Below the pieces are notes generated by a model. It was not told where the DNA came from. It saw only the letters and a list, made by a program, of their open reading frames with translations, and did no database searches. Shown here piece after piece: positions 46,341 to 57,575 of a DNA stretch of 64,000 nucleotides; the first letter of the stretch is position 1; every line of letters starts with the position of its first letter. Location of the stretch: NCBI GenBank assembly GCA_036429605.1, contig CM071590.1, positions 4,154,001-4,218,000 on the forward strand, written 5' to 3'. Both the position numbers and the translations under genes were made by a program. This stretch comes from Cladobotryum mycophilum. Lineage: Eukaryota > Ascomycota > Sordariomycetes > Hypocreales > Hypocreaceae.

Positions 46341-47278
46341 CGCTCTCTCTTCTCTTCGCTCCTCTCACACGTTAACTGACGACATACCAAGATAAAAAAT
46401 ACGTACGAGGGAATACGCATAGCCACTCGATTGGCCTCTCTTTATCGGATCACCGAGGCGAAGTTACCCAACAATAAATGCATTCATTCCGTAACCGGCA
46501 GCTTCCTGGTTTGACCAGTTTAACCAGGTGACTCCAAAGCAGCATCATCCTTGCATACGCATACGCATACTGGGCGACACTTGAATCTGCCCCTTGATGG
46601 TACAAGTCCGCATACAGGTATGTAAGGTGCGCACAAGTAACATGTTCCTAGCAAAAAAAAAAAAAAAAGGGATGTATTTCCCCGAGCACGAAGCGAAGTG
46701 AAGCGAAGCGAAACGAGAGAGTCAGAATTGGCCTACAGGTCCCCTCCTCGTCTTCTCCGTGCCTAACGGTTGACCCCCACGCTTTTTATGCTTAGCGGGC
46801 CAAAGCCCGGCCTGTCTTTCTACCTTGAAAAAAACAGTGACGTCCGTTGGGCTCGTTCGTAGAGCCTCAAAGAGGGAGGGAAGAGGGGGGAGAGGGGGAG
46901 TGTGTGTGTGCGTTGACTCGTCAGGCTGCAGGGAGGCCGTTGGCCAAGGTCAGTCACACAGTCCGTCAGGTCAGGTCAGTCAAGTCAAGTCAGTGAGCGA
47001 GAGTGAGCCTCACTTTCAGTCCAGTAAGATCATTGGTCTCAGTGCATTGACACAAGCCCCAACATTTTCCCATGTTCAGCTGCGCCAATTCTGAGTCCAA
47101 GTCCCTCAAGTCCAACCTAATTCGCTTCTAGTCCACCACCATTGGTTTCGTCATTCGTCACCGACTTTTGTTCGAATCTTCTCACCATAGTCTTCTTATC
47201 CTGGCTCAATGACAGGGGACGGACGGCACCGATCTGGTCAAGATTTGTTGACCCGGCACTTTGGAACCGCGTTGATCA

Positions 47279-47320
47279 CACACACGCACACACACGCACA
47301 CATACGTACGTACGTACGTA
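47279..47320. repeat. CA-rich and (ACGT)n microsatellite
   Basis: CACACG/CACACA units followed by five tandem TACG units. Confidence 0.85.
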
Positions 47321-48896
47321 GCGCCACTGTACGAAATACACACTATCCCTATCTACATCTACATACATACATATACATACACATATACATACGCAACGTT
47401 CAGACATGCATACGACTAAAGCACAGTATTAATGTATGTACGTGGTACGGCCAAAGTCCCTTGTTCTGTTCGATGACCATGTGGCACCTCTCATGCACGC
47501 AGCCGAGGAAAATAAACGGTTGGTTGGTCCATGCCAACTCACGTCGATGGGAGCATTGTCCACCACCACCTTGTACCCCTTCCTTCATGGCATGATTCTT
47601 TTATCATCCCTTCTCGGATCACTCTCAGCCGGCCGACCACCATGGTCACGATGGATCGACACACCGACCACCGCGGACCGGAATACACCTCCCGCCTTGT
47701 ACAAGTAGTACAAACCAGAGTCGAGCGCTTGGGGACAGTGGCATGCTTCCCCGAGAGACTATAAGAATGAATGCTCACCAGGTACTCGTACCAGGACGGT
47801 ACCATACAAGCAACAGACACTGGGTGCTAAACGAATCTATACTTTGGATCGCTTGTCCAAGCGGCCGCCGTCCACGGGAAACACACGAGGCAAACACGGG
47901 TCGTGGTTCAGCGTTGCATCCGGTGTGCACCGCGCGCCCCCATTTTCCCCATCCTGTGGAGCCCATCCATGTTCCTTGGTACCTTTAGCTACATAGGGCT
48001 AAACGTTTTTTGATGCTTTCGTCGTCGACTGCAAAAAAGGGGTATGTCCCGGCGCCTGAATACCGAATCAAGCAACGCCATTTAGCCATGTCTATCGACA
48101 TCATCAACGTCATCCCGCCCTGTGCCTCGACACCCACTAGGAGACACCCCGGCCCATCTAGGCTCAGGTAGCCAGACAGGGGAACAGCGTAGAAAAAAAG
48201 GAAGAATTGGAAAAAAACAAAAAAAAAAAAAAAGAACGCAAGGGCCATGACTTGGTTAAACCGGGTCCCGGCATACTTGCTGGCTCAGCCCGACTGGACC
48301 AGCCGGTAATTAGGAGCCACTCCCCTCCCCAGACTCGAGAGCTAAAGACTCGGCATTGTGTCACCTTGGAGAAGACTTTTGGGCCTATAGAACGAAACCG
48401 GCGGTACGGTTTGGGGACCCCCTCCCCTGGTCCGATTTTTTTTCTAGCTCGTCGAGGTTGTACTCCATGCTTATTTTGGGCCTTATAAAGAGGCAATGTC
48501 TGCCCTCGGTCAGTTCACGGCAAGTCTTTTGCCCAGCCTGTGCCCAGCCTAATTCATACGGTACCGATTATTGCCTGCTTGCCTGCTTCGCTTCTATTTA
48601 ATTCGCTCTTCTGCACTTTGCTGCGCGAATATTCCATCTTGCCACGACATATATCTATACATATACATATATTGGGTCTATTGTCTACTTGAACGTTATA
48701 CAACGGTTTTCTGCTTCAACCCAACTTTTCCACATAACCCTTGTTGGACCATATATACCCATTCACATACCTTGAGGAATCACAACAGCACCACACCGAC
48801 ATTGTTCTAGCAAACACAATAAAGGAAAAGCCTCTGTCCGCTTGTCATACCATCACCCAATCCTTTTATAAGAACCAAACACACCTTCCTTCCAAA

Positions 48897-49678
48897 ATGT
48901 TGTCATATGATCCCCCCGGGGCTCTTAAGGGACAGGACTCTACCCCTGCAACCACACTTGCCTCAAACGTTAAAGCTGCTGCCGTCGCTGCTGCGAAGAA
49001 TGCATCTCTCACCTCCGCAACAGCAAATAACGGAGTACCAACAATGAACCAAAAGCAAACGAATACCCACATCTGGCTGGTTACCGGCCCGGCAGGTTGT
49101 GGAAAGTCTACCGTTGCTGAGCATCTGGCAGAAGCGCTTGGCATGCCCTATATTGAGGGCGATTCGGTACGTATTAAGAATAATATGGATGCCCTCGGCG
49201 CAGTGGATCAACTTACTAACAATACTGGTAACAGTTTCATACTACGGCCAACGTTGAGAAGATGAGAAACGGTATACCCTTGACGGATGCAGACCGCTGG
49301 GACTGGCTTACAGCCCTGCGTGAAGAGTCTATGCGCCAAATCAGTGAGGGCTCGGCGGGTGTGATTCTGACTTGCTCAGCCCTGAAACGCAAGTACAGGG
49401 ACGTTATTCGAGTGGCAGCATACTACGACCACCACCTCCTCATTCACTTCATTTACCTTGATGCCCCAGAAGAAGTTCTCCTGCAACGTGTCATGAGCCG
49501 ACAGGGCCATTACATGGGCGCCAACATGGTCCATAGCCAGTTTGACATCCTTGAGCGACCCTCGGAGAGCGAGAAGGACGTCACCACCATCGACGTCAGC
49601 CGATCCATTAACGACGTGTTGCAGGACGCCCTAGATAGGGTTATTCAGGCCATGTCAAGTGATGACAGCAACCAATAG
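48897..49678 (+). CDS. Gluconokinase, GntK/IdnK type
   Basis: Phosphorylates D-gluconate to 6-phosphogluconate, feeding the pentose phosphate pathway. Two exons (48897-49166 and 49235-49678; 68-bp intron with branch ACTAAC) encode 237 residues. The first 55 residues are Ala/Thr-rich and specific to this protein. The kinase core starts with HIWLVTGPAGCGKSTVAEHL (P-loop GPAGCGKST, about 63-71), then EGDSFHT and MRNGIPLTDADRWDWL, the usual gluconate-kinase signature. ILTCSALKRKYRDVIR and RQGHYMGANMVHSQFDILE follow, all typical of the family. The intron falls exactly within the GDS|FHT signature. The ATG at 48897 is the first in frame after a long pyrimidine-rich leader (context CCAAAATGT). Confidence 0.93.
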
Positions 49679-51089
49679 AAAACGCTTCGCTTCACCACGG
49701 TGTAACCCGGCAGCGGGCGGCTATCGGAAACAACGGCATTATACTTTCTTGTCCCTATTGAGGGTTTATCACGGATATGCGGCATTCATCTAGACTTCTT
49801 CTCTTGTCCGGGGGCGCGATATTCCCCTGCTACTTTTTTCTAATTTCTTTAGGTAGACTTACATGCGATTCACGGGCTTGGGAACTGCCAGCAATGGCAC
49901 TTGTTTTTACAGGGGTACTTTTTTTTCTTTTTTCTTTTCTTTTACTGTTGGTTGGCCAGTTGGCATCTTAACCCTGGGGCGCAGGATGGCTGGTTGGATG
50001 GATGGCTGGCTGGAGTTGGGACTTGACGGAGCCTACGGACTTGACAAAGTGGTCTCGGTATGGCTACTGTTGGATGACGGGAGTTGCTCGGTATGCAACA
50101 TAGGGCCAGGGTCGTTGTACGAATCGTTTTGCAACGCGTGCCCTCTTTTTTTGTTTTTTGTTTTTTGTAAGCATGGAACGGATGGCAGGACACATCATCC
50201 CAGGCAGACAAACCTTTAACCGGGCAAATAAGAATTCTACAGCGTGATCTATCATTCTTGACAGCCCGCGCGCGCCTCCTCCCTTTCAGCTTATCCACCC
50301 CTCTTGGCAAGAGCCACATATCATTTTTCTGGTTACATGTGTGTGTGTTGACAAAAGCGACAATGAGGGGGTTTGCCACTTTGCATGCAGATGTGTGCCA
50401 AATAGGCAATTCTCACCTTCGGTTCGGCCGCTAATGCAGAAAGGTGTGTTTATCCAACAGGGCTGTGGTGGGCGTTGCATGAGACATCGACGCATGGTTT
50501 GTTCCTCTCCCCCTTCCCCCCTTCCCCCTCCCTTCCCCCCTTCTCTCGCTACACCTCCCAACACAGACAACACACCTTTAGCCCAGGAATTTGGGAAGGC
50601 TGGGGTTACACAGGAGATGCAAGGGAGATAGGTCACGGGTACCACTATGGGATTTTTTTTTCGATCAGCTGAGAATGACGAGCTCGGTGTAAGGTTTGTG
50701 TACTTCGTACATGGGAGTGTGTGTGTGTGAGCGTGTGTGTTTGTGTTTATGTGTATTTTGTGTATAACCCAACGTTTCTTGTATCCTGAAAAAATAAGAA
50801 TCTAATCAACGTCGTTCTTGTGTTACCTTTCTTTTGGATAAGGATAAGTGTTCAAGTTGTATCGAATCAAAAATAATGTGTCATCATCTATCATTCTAAA
50901 ATCATCACCCTCCCCCCTCCCCCCTTCTTCCTCCGGTCCAAAGAATGAGAGGCCTCAGCCCAGCCCTGTCATGTTATGCCATGCCCTGTCTGGCGTCATG
51001 CATGGTATTTGTAAGGCCATTATTGCCGCTCCAGTTATGTTCCTTCTTCCTGTCCCTCCTTCTCCCTTCCTCCCTTGGTGATCATTTCT
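49679..51089. other. Convergent 3' region of gluconokinase and BCKDH-E2
   Basis: 1.4 kb between convergent stops; low complexity (T/C-rich 49918-49945, C-rich 50513-50551, TG-rich 50715-50763). No gene recognised. Confidence 0.5.
50715..50763. repeat. TG-rich microsatellite
   Basis: Imperfect TG dinucleotide run seen directly. Confidence 0.8.
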
Positions 51090-52647
51090 CTACCTGAGAT
51101 GCATAACCATGACATCGGGCTCCTCCACCACACGGCGCACCACCTCGGCAGCTCGGGCCATTGTGGCCCCATCAACGACCCGGTGGTCAGCGCTCCAGCT
51201 GAAGTTGCAGACATGCTTCTTGATTACGTTATCCTGCTCGTCGAAGGCGGGGACGGTGCGCATGCGGCCGATGCCCAGAATGGCGACCTCGCGCTCCACG
51301 ATGACGGGGCTGAGGTAAGTACCGCCGATGTTGCCGATGTTGGAGACGGTGATGGTGCCGCCGGAGAAGTCGCTAGGCGTGAGCTTTCCCTGCGTGGCGA
51401 GGGACTGCAGGCGGGAGAGCTCGGCGGCGATGGAGAGGATGTTGAGGGAGCCGACGTTCTTGATGACGGGGACCAGGAGGCCCTGCGGGGTATCCATGGC
51501 GATGCCGATGTTGTGCTGGGAACGCATGATGAGGGAGGGTTTCCCGGTGGCCTGGTCGACGTCCACGCGGGCATTAAGAATGGGGAACTGGTAGAGGGCC
51601 ATGGATACGGCCTTGATGATGAAGGGAAGGTATGATAGCTTGCCGGGCTGGCCGGGCTGTGCGGGTGTACTTGAGAGCACCTTGTTCAGGCGGCTACGGA
51701 GATTGACGAGGTCCGAAAAATCGACCTCGTCGGCGTAGAGGAAGTGTGGGATGGTGAGGGAGCGTGTCATTGCCTTGAACATCTGGTTCTGTGTGCTCGA
51801 GAGCTGTAACCGTGTTTCCGTCTGCACAGATGAATCTGTATTCGGTGACGGCGACCACATTACCGACGCTGGCTGTTTTGAGGCGGGTTGGGCACCGCCA
51901 TTTGCGTCTCTTGACTGCACAAACTTGTAGATATCTTCCTTTAACACTCTGCCATCCTTGCCGGTGCCATCAATGTCGAGGATATCGATATTTAGTTCCT
52001 TTGATAGATGCCGGATCGCTGGCGTTGCCAATGCCGCAGCTTTCCCCTTGGGTTTTGTCCCCTGTGTGCTTTGCTGTTCCTGTCCTGCCGCGCTGCCTTG
52101 GCTTTGTGATGGTTTTGGCTCTGGCGTAGTCTGTGTTGAAGGCGTATCTGGCTTGCTCGCCTGTTCAATCTTGGGGGGCTCGGGCTCGGCACCTCCCACA
52201 ATATCGATATCTATAAAGGGTTTTCCTACTTTGGCCATTTCGCCGGCCTCGTAGTATAATTTCTTGACCGTTCCAGCGAACCGGCTCGTAATCTCTACGG
52301 ATGCCTTGTCACTCTGGACTTCACAAAGGGGCGAGAACTCTTCGACGCGAGCGCCCGGCTCAACGAACCACTGGATAACTTCACACTCGACAATGCCTGC
52401 CAGAAAATTATTAGCATCACGTCGTGATTTGCAAAATGCCCTGGCAGTATGTTTCATTGTATTTTTAAAGCCACTCACCTTCACCAATATCAGCCAGCAA
52501 TACGGGCTTTACGGCGCATAACCTCCTCGACTCTGAGAACCATCGTGGGATAGCTCCGGGGGTTGCACCGCCCATTGCCATCTTCCCCATGGCCCTCGAG
52601 GCGCCCCATTGCTTGCGCAAAACTCTAGATCCTCGCTGTAGAAACAT
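51090..52647 (-). CDS. Dihydrolipoyl transacylase E2 of branched-chain 2-oxoacid dehydrogenase
   Basis: Mitochondrial E2 core that moves acyl groups from its lipoyl arm to CoA in leucine, isoleucine and valine breakdown. Two exons (52479-52647, 51090-52396; 82-bp intron) give 491 residues. A basic mitochondrial leader (MFLQRGSRVLRKQWG, about 1-44) precedes LLADIGEGIVECEVIQWFVE. The lipoyl domain has EVQSDKASVEI with the lipoyl lysine at about 87. A Pro/Ser/Gln linker (125-175) leads to the E3/E1-binding domain (ATPAIRHLSKELNIDILDI, about 180-215). The catalytic domain ends with SWSADHRVVDGATMARAAEV, where the HRVVD histidine (about 461) and aspartate are catalytic. The DIGEG start of the lipoyl domain and the 'CEV' variant favour the branched-chain enzyme over 2-oxoglutarate or pyruvate E2. 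The intron splits GEG, and reading through it gives a false N-terminus. Confidence 0.93.
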
Positions 52648-53065
52648 TCTGCCCGGTAATCGAACAACCAATGTTCTCGGGAAAATAGAAATATAAAAAG
52701 CGAGAGAAAATCTTCGTTGGGGGAAATTGTCTGGAAAGTGGAGGAAGACGGGTTTGGTTTGGCGACGCAGGATAATAGAAATGGCTTCGGTCGGCATTAC
52801 GTCGAGGTCGAGTCAATCCCCGCGAATAGCCGCATGTTGGGGGTGGAGAGAACGCTAAACTGTTTTGGGGGTGGTTGCATCGCATTTCTCTGCTTAGCGT
52901 ACCGAAGCTCTGGCGCTGCTGCGAGCCTCTGGAATTTTTAATGGAAAAGCCCTGGAATTGTGTTCCAAATTTTTCGGAACCAACCGTTGAGCATTCCATG
53001 CGATAATTAAAAGTGACGACATCCCACCTACACGCACACACGCTCTCCACACGAACGAAAGCACC
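52648..53065. promoter_or_regulatory. Shared divergent promoter region BCKDH-E2/ATP10
   Basis: 418 bp between the head-to-head start codons of two mitochondrial-protein genes. No specific binding site recognised. Confidence 0.45.
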
Positions 53066-54181
53066 ATGGCATCGCGGAGGCTGGAGCTGGCCCTCACAGG
53101 CCTCGTGTCAAGAAGAGCATTGACATGTTCCTACTGCCAATGGCGTCGAAACCTGTCCTCCACAGCCGTGCGGGCTGCCACGGCCCAGAAGCCCGCCGCC
53201 GGAAGCTCAATGGATCCCAAGAGCGACATCACCGGGACCCCCATTGAAGCCCCCGAAGCTACGGCAAGCGATTCGATGGCGAATTCACGCCGAAACCGCT
53301 GCCCAGGCCCATTGGCATGCCGCTGCCGCCGCAAGTGGGCGAGAACACGGGCATCGATGACCGGTCGCTGCGACAGCGCCGAGAAGACTTTGTCGATTAC
53401 GATAAGCACTTGCAACGGCGCAAGGAGCTGTATGAATATTTTTTTCTTTGCAATCCATCTATAAGGAGGGGGAGCCAATGGCTAATATGCACATCATTCT
53501 TGTAGGACGGCGAAAATCTCTAGACCATACTTTCGTGATTGGGGCAACTTGCGCTTCCAAGAAGGCAAATCGTTCATTGCACCACCCCGACTCTTCAAGG
53601 CCGAGCTCTCGCTCTTCTTCCCAAATCTCTACGGCGAGACCCTCCTAAAGACGGACAAGGAACCGCGAGATACAACACCGCTGCTCTTGGGAAACGCATC
53701 GGTTGTCTCCATCTTCAGCAGTCAATGGGCAGAGCTGCAGGCCAACTCTTTCATCTCAAAGGAAGCCAACCCGGCACTTCACGAGGTCCTACAACGGAGT
53801 GGTGATACGGCACAGCTCGTGCGCATCAACTACGAAGATAATGCGGGCAAGGCGTGGCTCGTTCGCATGTTCATGGGGTCTCTGCGCAAGAAGATGGGAG
53901 AAAAGGACTGGGATAAATACTACCTGGTGCGCAGGGGTATCACCGATGAGATTCGAGAATCCATCGGCCTTCTCAACAGCAAGGTTGGCTACACATATCT
54001 AGTAGATCACCATTGTCGGATACGATGGGCTGGCAGCGGACCGAGCCTTGAAGAAGAAAAGGAAAGCCTGTCCAAGGGCCTAGGACGACTGGTGGAAGAA
54101 ATCAAGCGAGATGCTACATTGCCCGCAGCTGCGCGGGAGAAGCTGCCTGGTAAACCGCATCTAGAACAACCCAAGATATAA
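53066..54181 (+). CDS. ATP10: ATP synthase assembly factor Atp10, one-base frameshift
   Basis: Atp10 is a mitochondrial inner-membrane chaperone that joins subunit 6 to the subunit 9 ring of ATP synthase. Exon 1 is 53066-53429 and exon 2 is 53506-54181 (76-bp intron). The first frame gives a mitochondrial leader (MASRRLELALTGLVSRRAL...) and runs through ITGTPIEAPE. The conserved Atp10 start SYGKRFDGEFTPKPLPRPIG continues in another frame. One extra C in the C5 run at 53250-53254 joins them (IEAPRSYGKRF) and gives 346 residues. Later landmarks are QRREDFVDYDKHLQRRKEL, RPYFRDWGNLRFQEGKSF and VGYTYLVDHHCRIRWAGSG, all in frame after the intron. No intron can explain the shift, since both frames abut within a few codons. 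Confidence 0.88.
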
Positions 54182-54306
54182 TTCGACATCAGCATCCCAA
54201 TCTCCATCTCCCCACCCCCCAAACCATACCATACCATTTATGGATCCTGCCATATTGTACAATAGAATAAAACGCTGATACCCCCTGAAACGCCATTCAC
54301 ATGATT

Positions 54307-55130
54307 TTAGAGGAACCAAAAGAATATTATAAAGCAAAACGCAATGAAGCATCCCATAAGGATACCGTCCCTCTTCTTCTTGGTCGTTATTCTTCCAATC
54401 AATGAGTTGAGACCGGGAACATGACTCGCTGCCATGGTAATTCTGCGATTGATGTTTGCCAACGTCTCCCGCTGCACGACGAAGCTCTCGTTTATAGCAT
54501 AGGCCTGACTCAGCACACTGTCCGTCACATCGTGGCTGCGATCAATGCGGTTTCGCTCGCCGAGCATGTAATCGGCCTCGGCGGCCTCTGGGTTGTTCGC
54601 GCGGTACTCGTCAATGTCGGACTGGACATTGCTCAGGAGGTTGGCGCGATCGCGGGCTTGTTGCAGGACTGTTCGGAGGCGGGCCAGGTCGCGCCTGTGT
54701 GACGATAGCTTTTCTCGAAGCAACGAGAGGTTGTTCTGTTTGAGGGCCGATGTATTAAGTGATGCTTCTGAGTCTAGGAGTCGGGCGAGTTGGGAGATGA
54801 CATTGTCACGCTGTAGAGGGGGCTTTCATTAGTAGAGTCGCCCAACGACTTGCTAGAGTATGAATGCTCTATCGAACCTTGTCTAACACCTCTTCGAGTT
54901 TGGATTCTATATCGCGCTCCTCGGCAGTTGGCTTGGACGGGATGGTAGATGCAGTCGAGAATTGGGAGTATGTATGAAACAGATTCTCAGTCTAAGGCGC
55001 AAACAAAGTCAGTCCAATGTTTCATTCCATTAAAATCCGACATCATCAAGAAAGTGTTTACCTGGTTCTCCAATGACCGAGCTTGCTGTCGTAGCTGGGC
55101 CCAGCCAGCGGTACCTGATGCTGCAGACAT
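54307..55130 (-). CDS. GOS1: Golgi Qb-SNARE Gos1 (GS28)
   Basis: SNARE for retrograde and intra-Golgi transport. Three exons: 55062-55130, 54878-54991 and 54307-54810 (introns 70 and 67 bp) encode 228 residues, the family's usual size. The N-terminus SGTAGWAQLRQQARSLENQ is the first helix of the GS28 Habc-type bundle. The SNARE motif lies at about 135-195 (LGERNRIDRSHDVTDSVLSQ, then FVVQRETLANINRRI). The protein ends in the tail anchor GILMGCFIAFCFIIFFWFL. The start at 55130 is the only ATG that preserves the first helix. The gene diverges from RPL35 with 459 bp between starts. Confidence 0.93.
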
Positions 55131-55589
55131 GGCGTTGATGAACTCTTGGAGTGACAAGCAAAAAAGCCCTGGGGAATGATGATGCAGCCGAGCCACCCTT
55201 GTGAAAGCGCAGCGCAACGCAGGTGAACGGCTCAAAGGGTCCCGGATGACCCACTCCGCGGGCCCCCCGTGGCAGAATGGCTTTACCGCCCAGACCTAGC
55301 GTCTCCCCTCTCCATATTCGGGCACGGGACTTCACACGTGACATGTATTAGTCACGCTCAAAAATGCCCACAACATGCAGCCAATCAAAAATTGCAAAAT
55401 CTCTCAGTTCAGTGCACTTCCAACCAAACCCTAGGGCAATTTTTCACCGACTCGGCAAACCCTCGACTAAATTCTTTGGCAGCTCTTACGATCCATCGCG
55501 ACAACGACGGTCACGGTCGAGGCAGACTTTTTACTGAACGCACTACCTGTCGACATACTTCGCATAATCACACATCGAAGATAATCAAG
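55131..55589. promoter_or_regulatory. Shared divergent promoter region GOS1/RPL35
   Basis: 459 bp between divergent starts. No specific site recognised. Confidence 0.45.
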
Positions 55590-56516
55590 ATGGTGAGTTC
55601 TTGTTGCGGTTTTCCCTCTGCCCAGTGTACACAATAGCAGCGGCTTTCCTCCCCCCTCCTCGACGATACTCAACGCACAAAAAAACATGGTGTTCGAATC
55701 GAAAGATTATTATCCCCCTCCTCTCAATCGAATTCCTCGACAATTCTCGCCCGCACACGACACAATCACCATGATCACCATTGTTTCGCTGCTATACACA
55801 AAAAAAACACACACACACACATGTTTTACACATGAAACCCAAAAACAAAACAAAACAAAAAAACTTTATACCGTGTTTGGAATGGGGTGCTGACTATGGA
55901 ATCTATAGTCGTCGGCAAAGGTCAAGACTGCCCAGCTCTGGGGCAAGAACAAGGAGGAGTTGGCAAAGCAGCTCGGTGAGCTCAAGGCTGAGCTCGGTCA
56001 GCTCCGCATCCAGAAGGTCGCCTCCTCTGGCTCCAAACTCAACAAGATGTAAGGGGAAATCCAAAATCTTCAAAATGGCACATCCAAAAGTTCAGGGTGG
56101 GGAACAATGAGAGAGAGAGAGATTGCGAGAGAGAAGAAGAAGAAGAAGAAGAAGAAGAAGAAAAAGAAGAATTTTAGGGGCTGACGAAGTATTCGTTTTT
56201 TTATAGCAACGACCTGCGAAAGTCCATCGCTCGTGTCCTGACCGTCACCAACGCCACTCAGCGCAACCAGCTCCGTCTCTTCTACAAGAAGAGCAAGTAC
56301 ATCCCCCTCGACCTCCGCCCCAAGCAGACCCGTGCTATCCGCCGCCGATTATCACCTGAGGACAAGGCCCGCGTTCTGGAGAAGACCAAGAAGCGAAACA
56401 CTCACTTCCCCCAGCGCAAGTTTGCTATCAAGGTATGATGTGACGGGAGAAGGGGGGGAATTGGTTCTATAAAAAAAGTTCCACCTGCTAACATTGATCG
56501 TCATCTGTAGGCCTAA
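55590..56516 (+). CDS. RPL35: 60S ribosomal protein L35 (uL29)
   Basis: uL29 lies at the peptide exit tunnel. Four coding exons: 55590-55592 (the ATG alone), 55909-56048, 56207-56432 and 56511-56516 (GCC TAA alone), giving 124 residues. The protein reads MSSAKVKTAQLWGKNKEELA at the start. LRKSIARVLTVTNATQRNQL, YIPLDLRPKQTRAIRRRL and RNTHFPQRKFAIKA follow, all typical of L35. The ATG is followed directly by GTGAGT, and the 316-bp first intron ends CTATAG before TCGTCGGCA. Intron 2 (158 bp) holds a GA/GAA repeat. The last intron (78 bp) separates AAG from the final alanine codon. Without splicing no frame covers the gene, so it is easily missed. Confidence 0.95.
56108..56170. repeat. (GA)n/(GAA)n array inside RPL35 intron 2
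   Basis: GA dinucleotides then about ten GAA trinucleotides, seen directly between the donor at 56049 and the acceptor at 56206. Confidence 0.9.
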
Positions 56517-57575
56517 ATTTTCTGTTAGTAACTTGGGTTGCGAAAGGGACATCTAAGGTAGATGGGACACGGAGGCGTAGCATGCTTTTCCAGATGAACG
56601 AAAAAAAAGAAAGGGTTCAATACTTGCATCGCATGGCTCAGGGGGAAATCTCGGTCTGAACTTGTACTTATTTCCCGGTTTGGGGCCTCGTTCTGGGACG
56701 GAAAGTGGTCCTTTGATGGGCTTGCTAGGTCAGCAGTCTATACCAACTTAAAAAATGAGGTCATGATCAAAAAGAAATTGCCGCTGGCGTAGAGCCTGGC
56801 GTAATCGGGTTTCCATTTTATTTTATTTTGGTTTATACGGACCTACCTACTAGGTAGTATGTCGGACAAGATGAACTCAAGTCAAGTTGCAATGTTCTGT
56901 CAGGATGTGGTTGAACAGGACAAGTGATGTGAGATGTGACAGAATCGACTAATCCAAAAGTCAACGTCCATCAAAGACCAATCCGCTTGATCAATGTCCT
57001 CACTCGCGGCCAGCTCCGGTCGTTGTTCAGGACTCTACTTTGATCCTTGCAAGTTATGATGTAATGGGGACCATTGCAACCAGAATCGGCAGTTCTTGTA
57101 TATAAATATTTCCATTGACTACATGTATGAAGCGACAGAGCATCTATCTAGACCACCTAGTAGTACTTCTGAAGTGCTTTACAGCACATATCATTCTTGT
57201 CATCATTCATGTTTGAACTCCGTTTCCTAACATCTATGAAGCAAATTCAAATTCCATATATACCGATCCAAATAATCGAGGGCATGGGGTAAGCCATGTC
57301 CCTTGGGTATATCCGGCAACGTTATCGGAAGCCAAACGCCAGAAAAAAATCAGTGTAAATCAACCAACCAGCAACCTTTTGTTTGTACCAGCGTCCGAGC
57401 CATGATGGAATCATGCATTAGTCTCTCCCGTAAGCCACCTTAACGCCTTGCCATTTAAAATTCAGATAACCGTCGTGAGCCCATGCGTCGTTTCGTTATT
57501 GATGAAGAGTGGTGGGATCCGGGTACTCCAACGTTCGTCCCACGACTATAAACTTACCTCGGGAGTAGCCATAGT
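56517..57575. other. Convergent 3' region of RPL35 and the zinc-finger gene
   Basis: About 1 kb between convergent stops with no gene seen; AT-rich around 57060-57270. Confidence 0.5.

Larger units (their letters stand above)
44972..48896. other. Repeat-rich intergenic region upstream of gluconokinase
   Basis: 3.9 kb without a recognisable gene. It is dense in simple repeats (45979-46019, 46255-46340, 46653-46668, 47279-47320, 47355-47396, 48219-48233) and holds a TACGGAGTA motif at 46021. No terminal repeats or transposase fragments are visible. Confidence 0.5.

Noticed and set aside
51090..52487. 465-codon frame as the complete E2 protein
   Set aside because: Its first residues translate the intron 52397-52478. 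The true first exon gives the mitochondrial leader and the start of the lipoyl domain.
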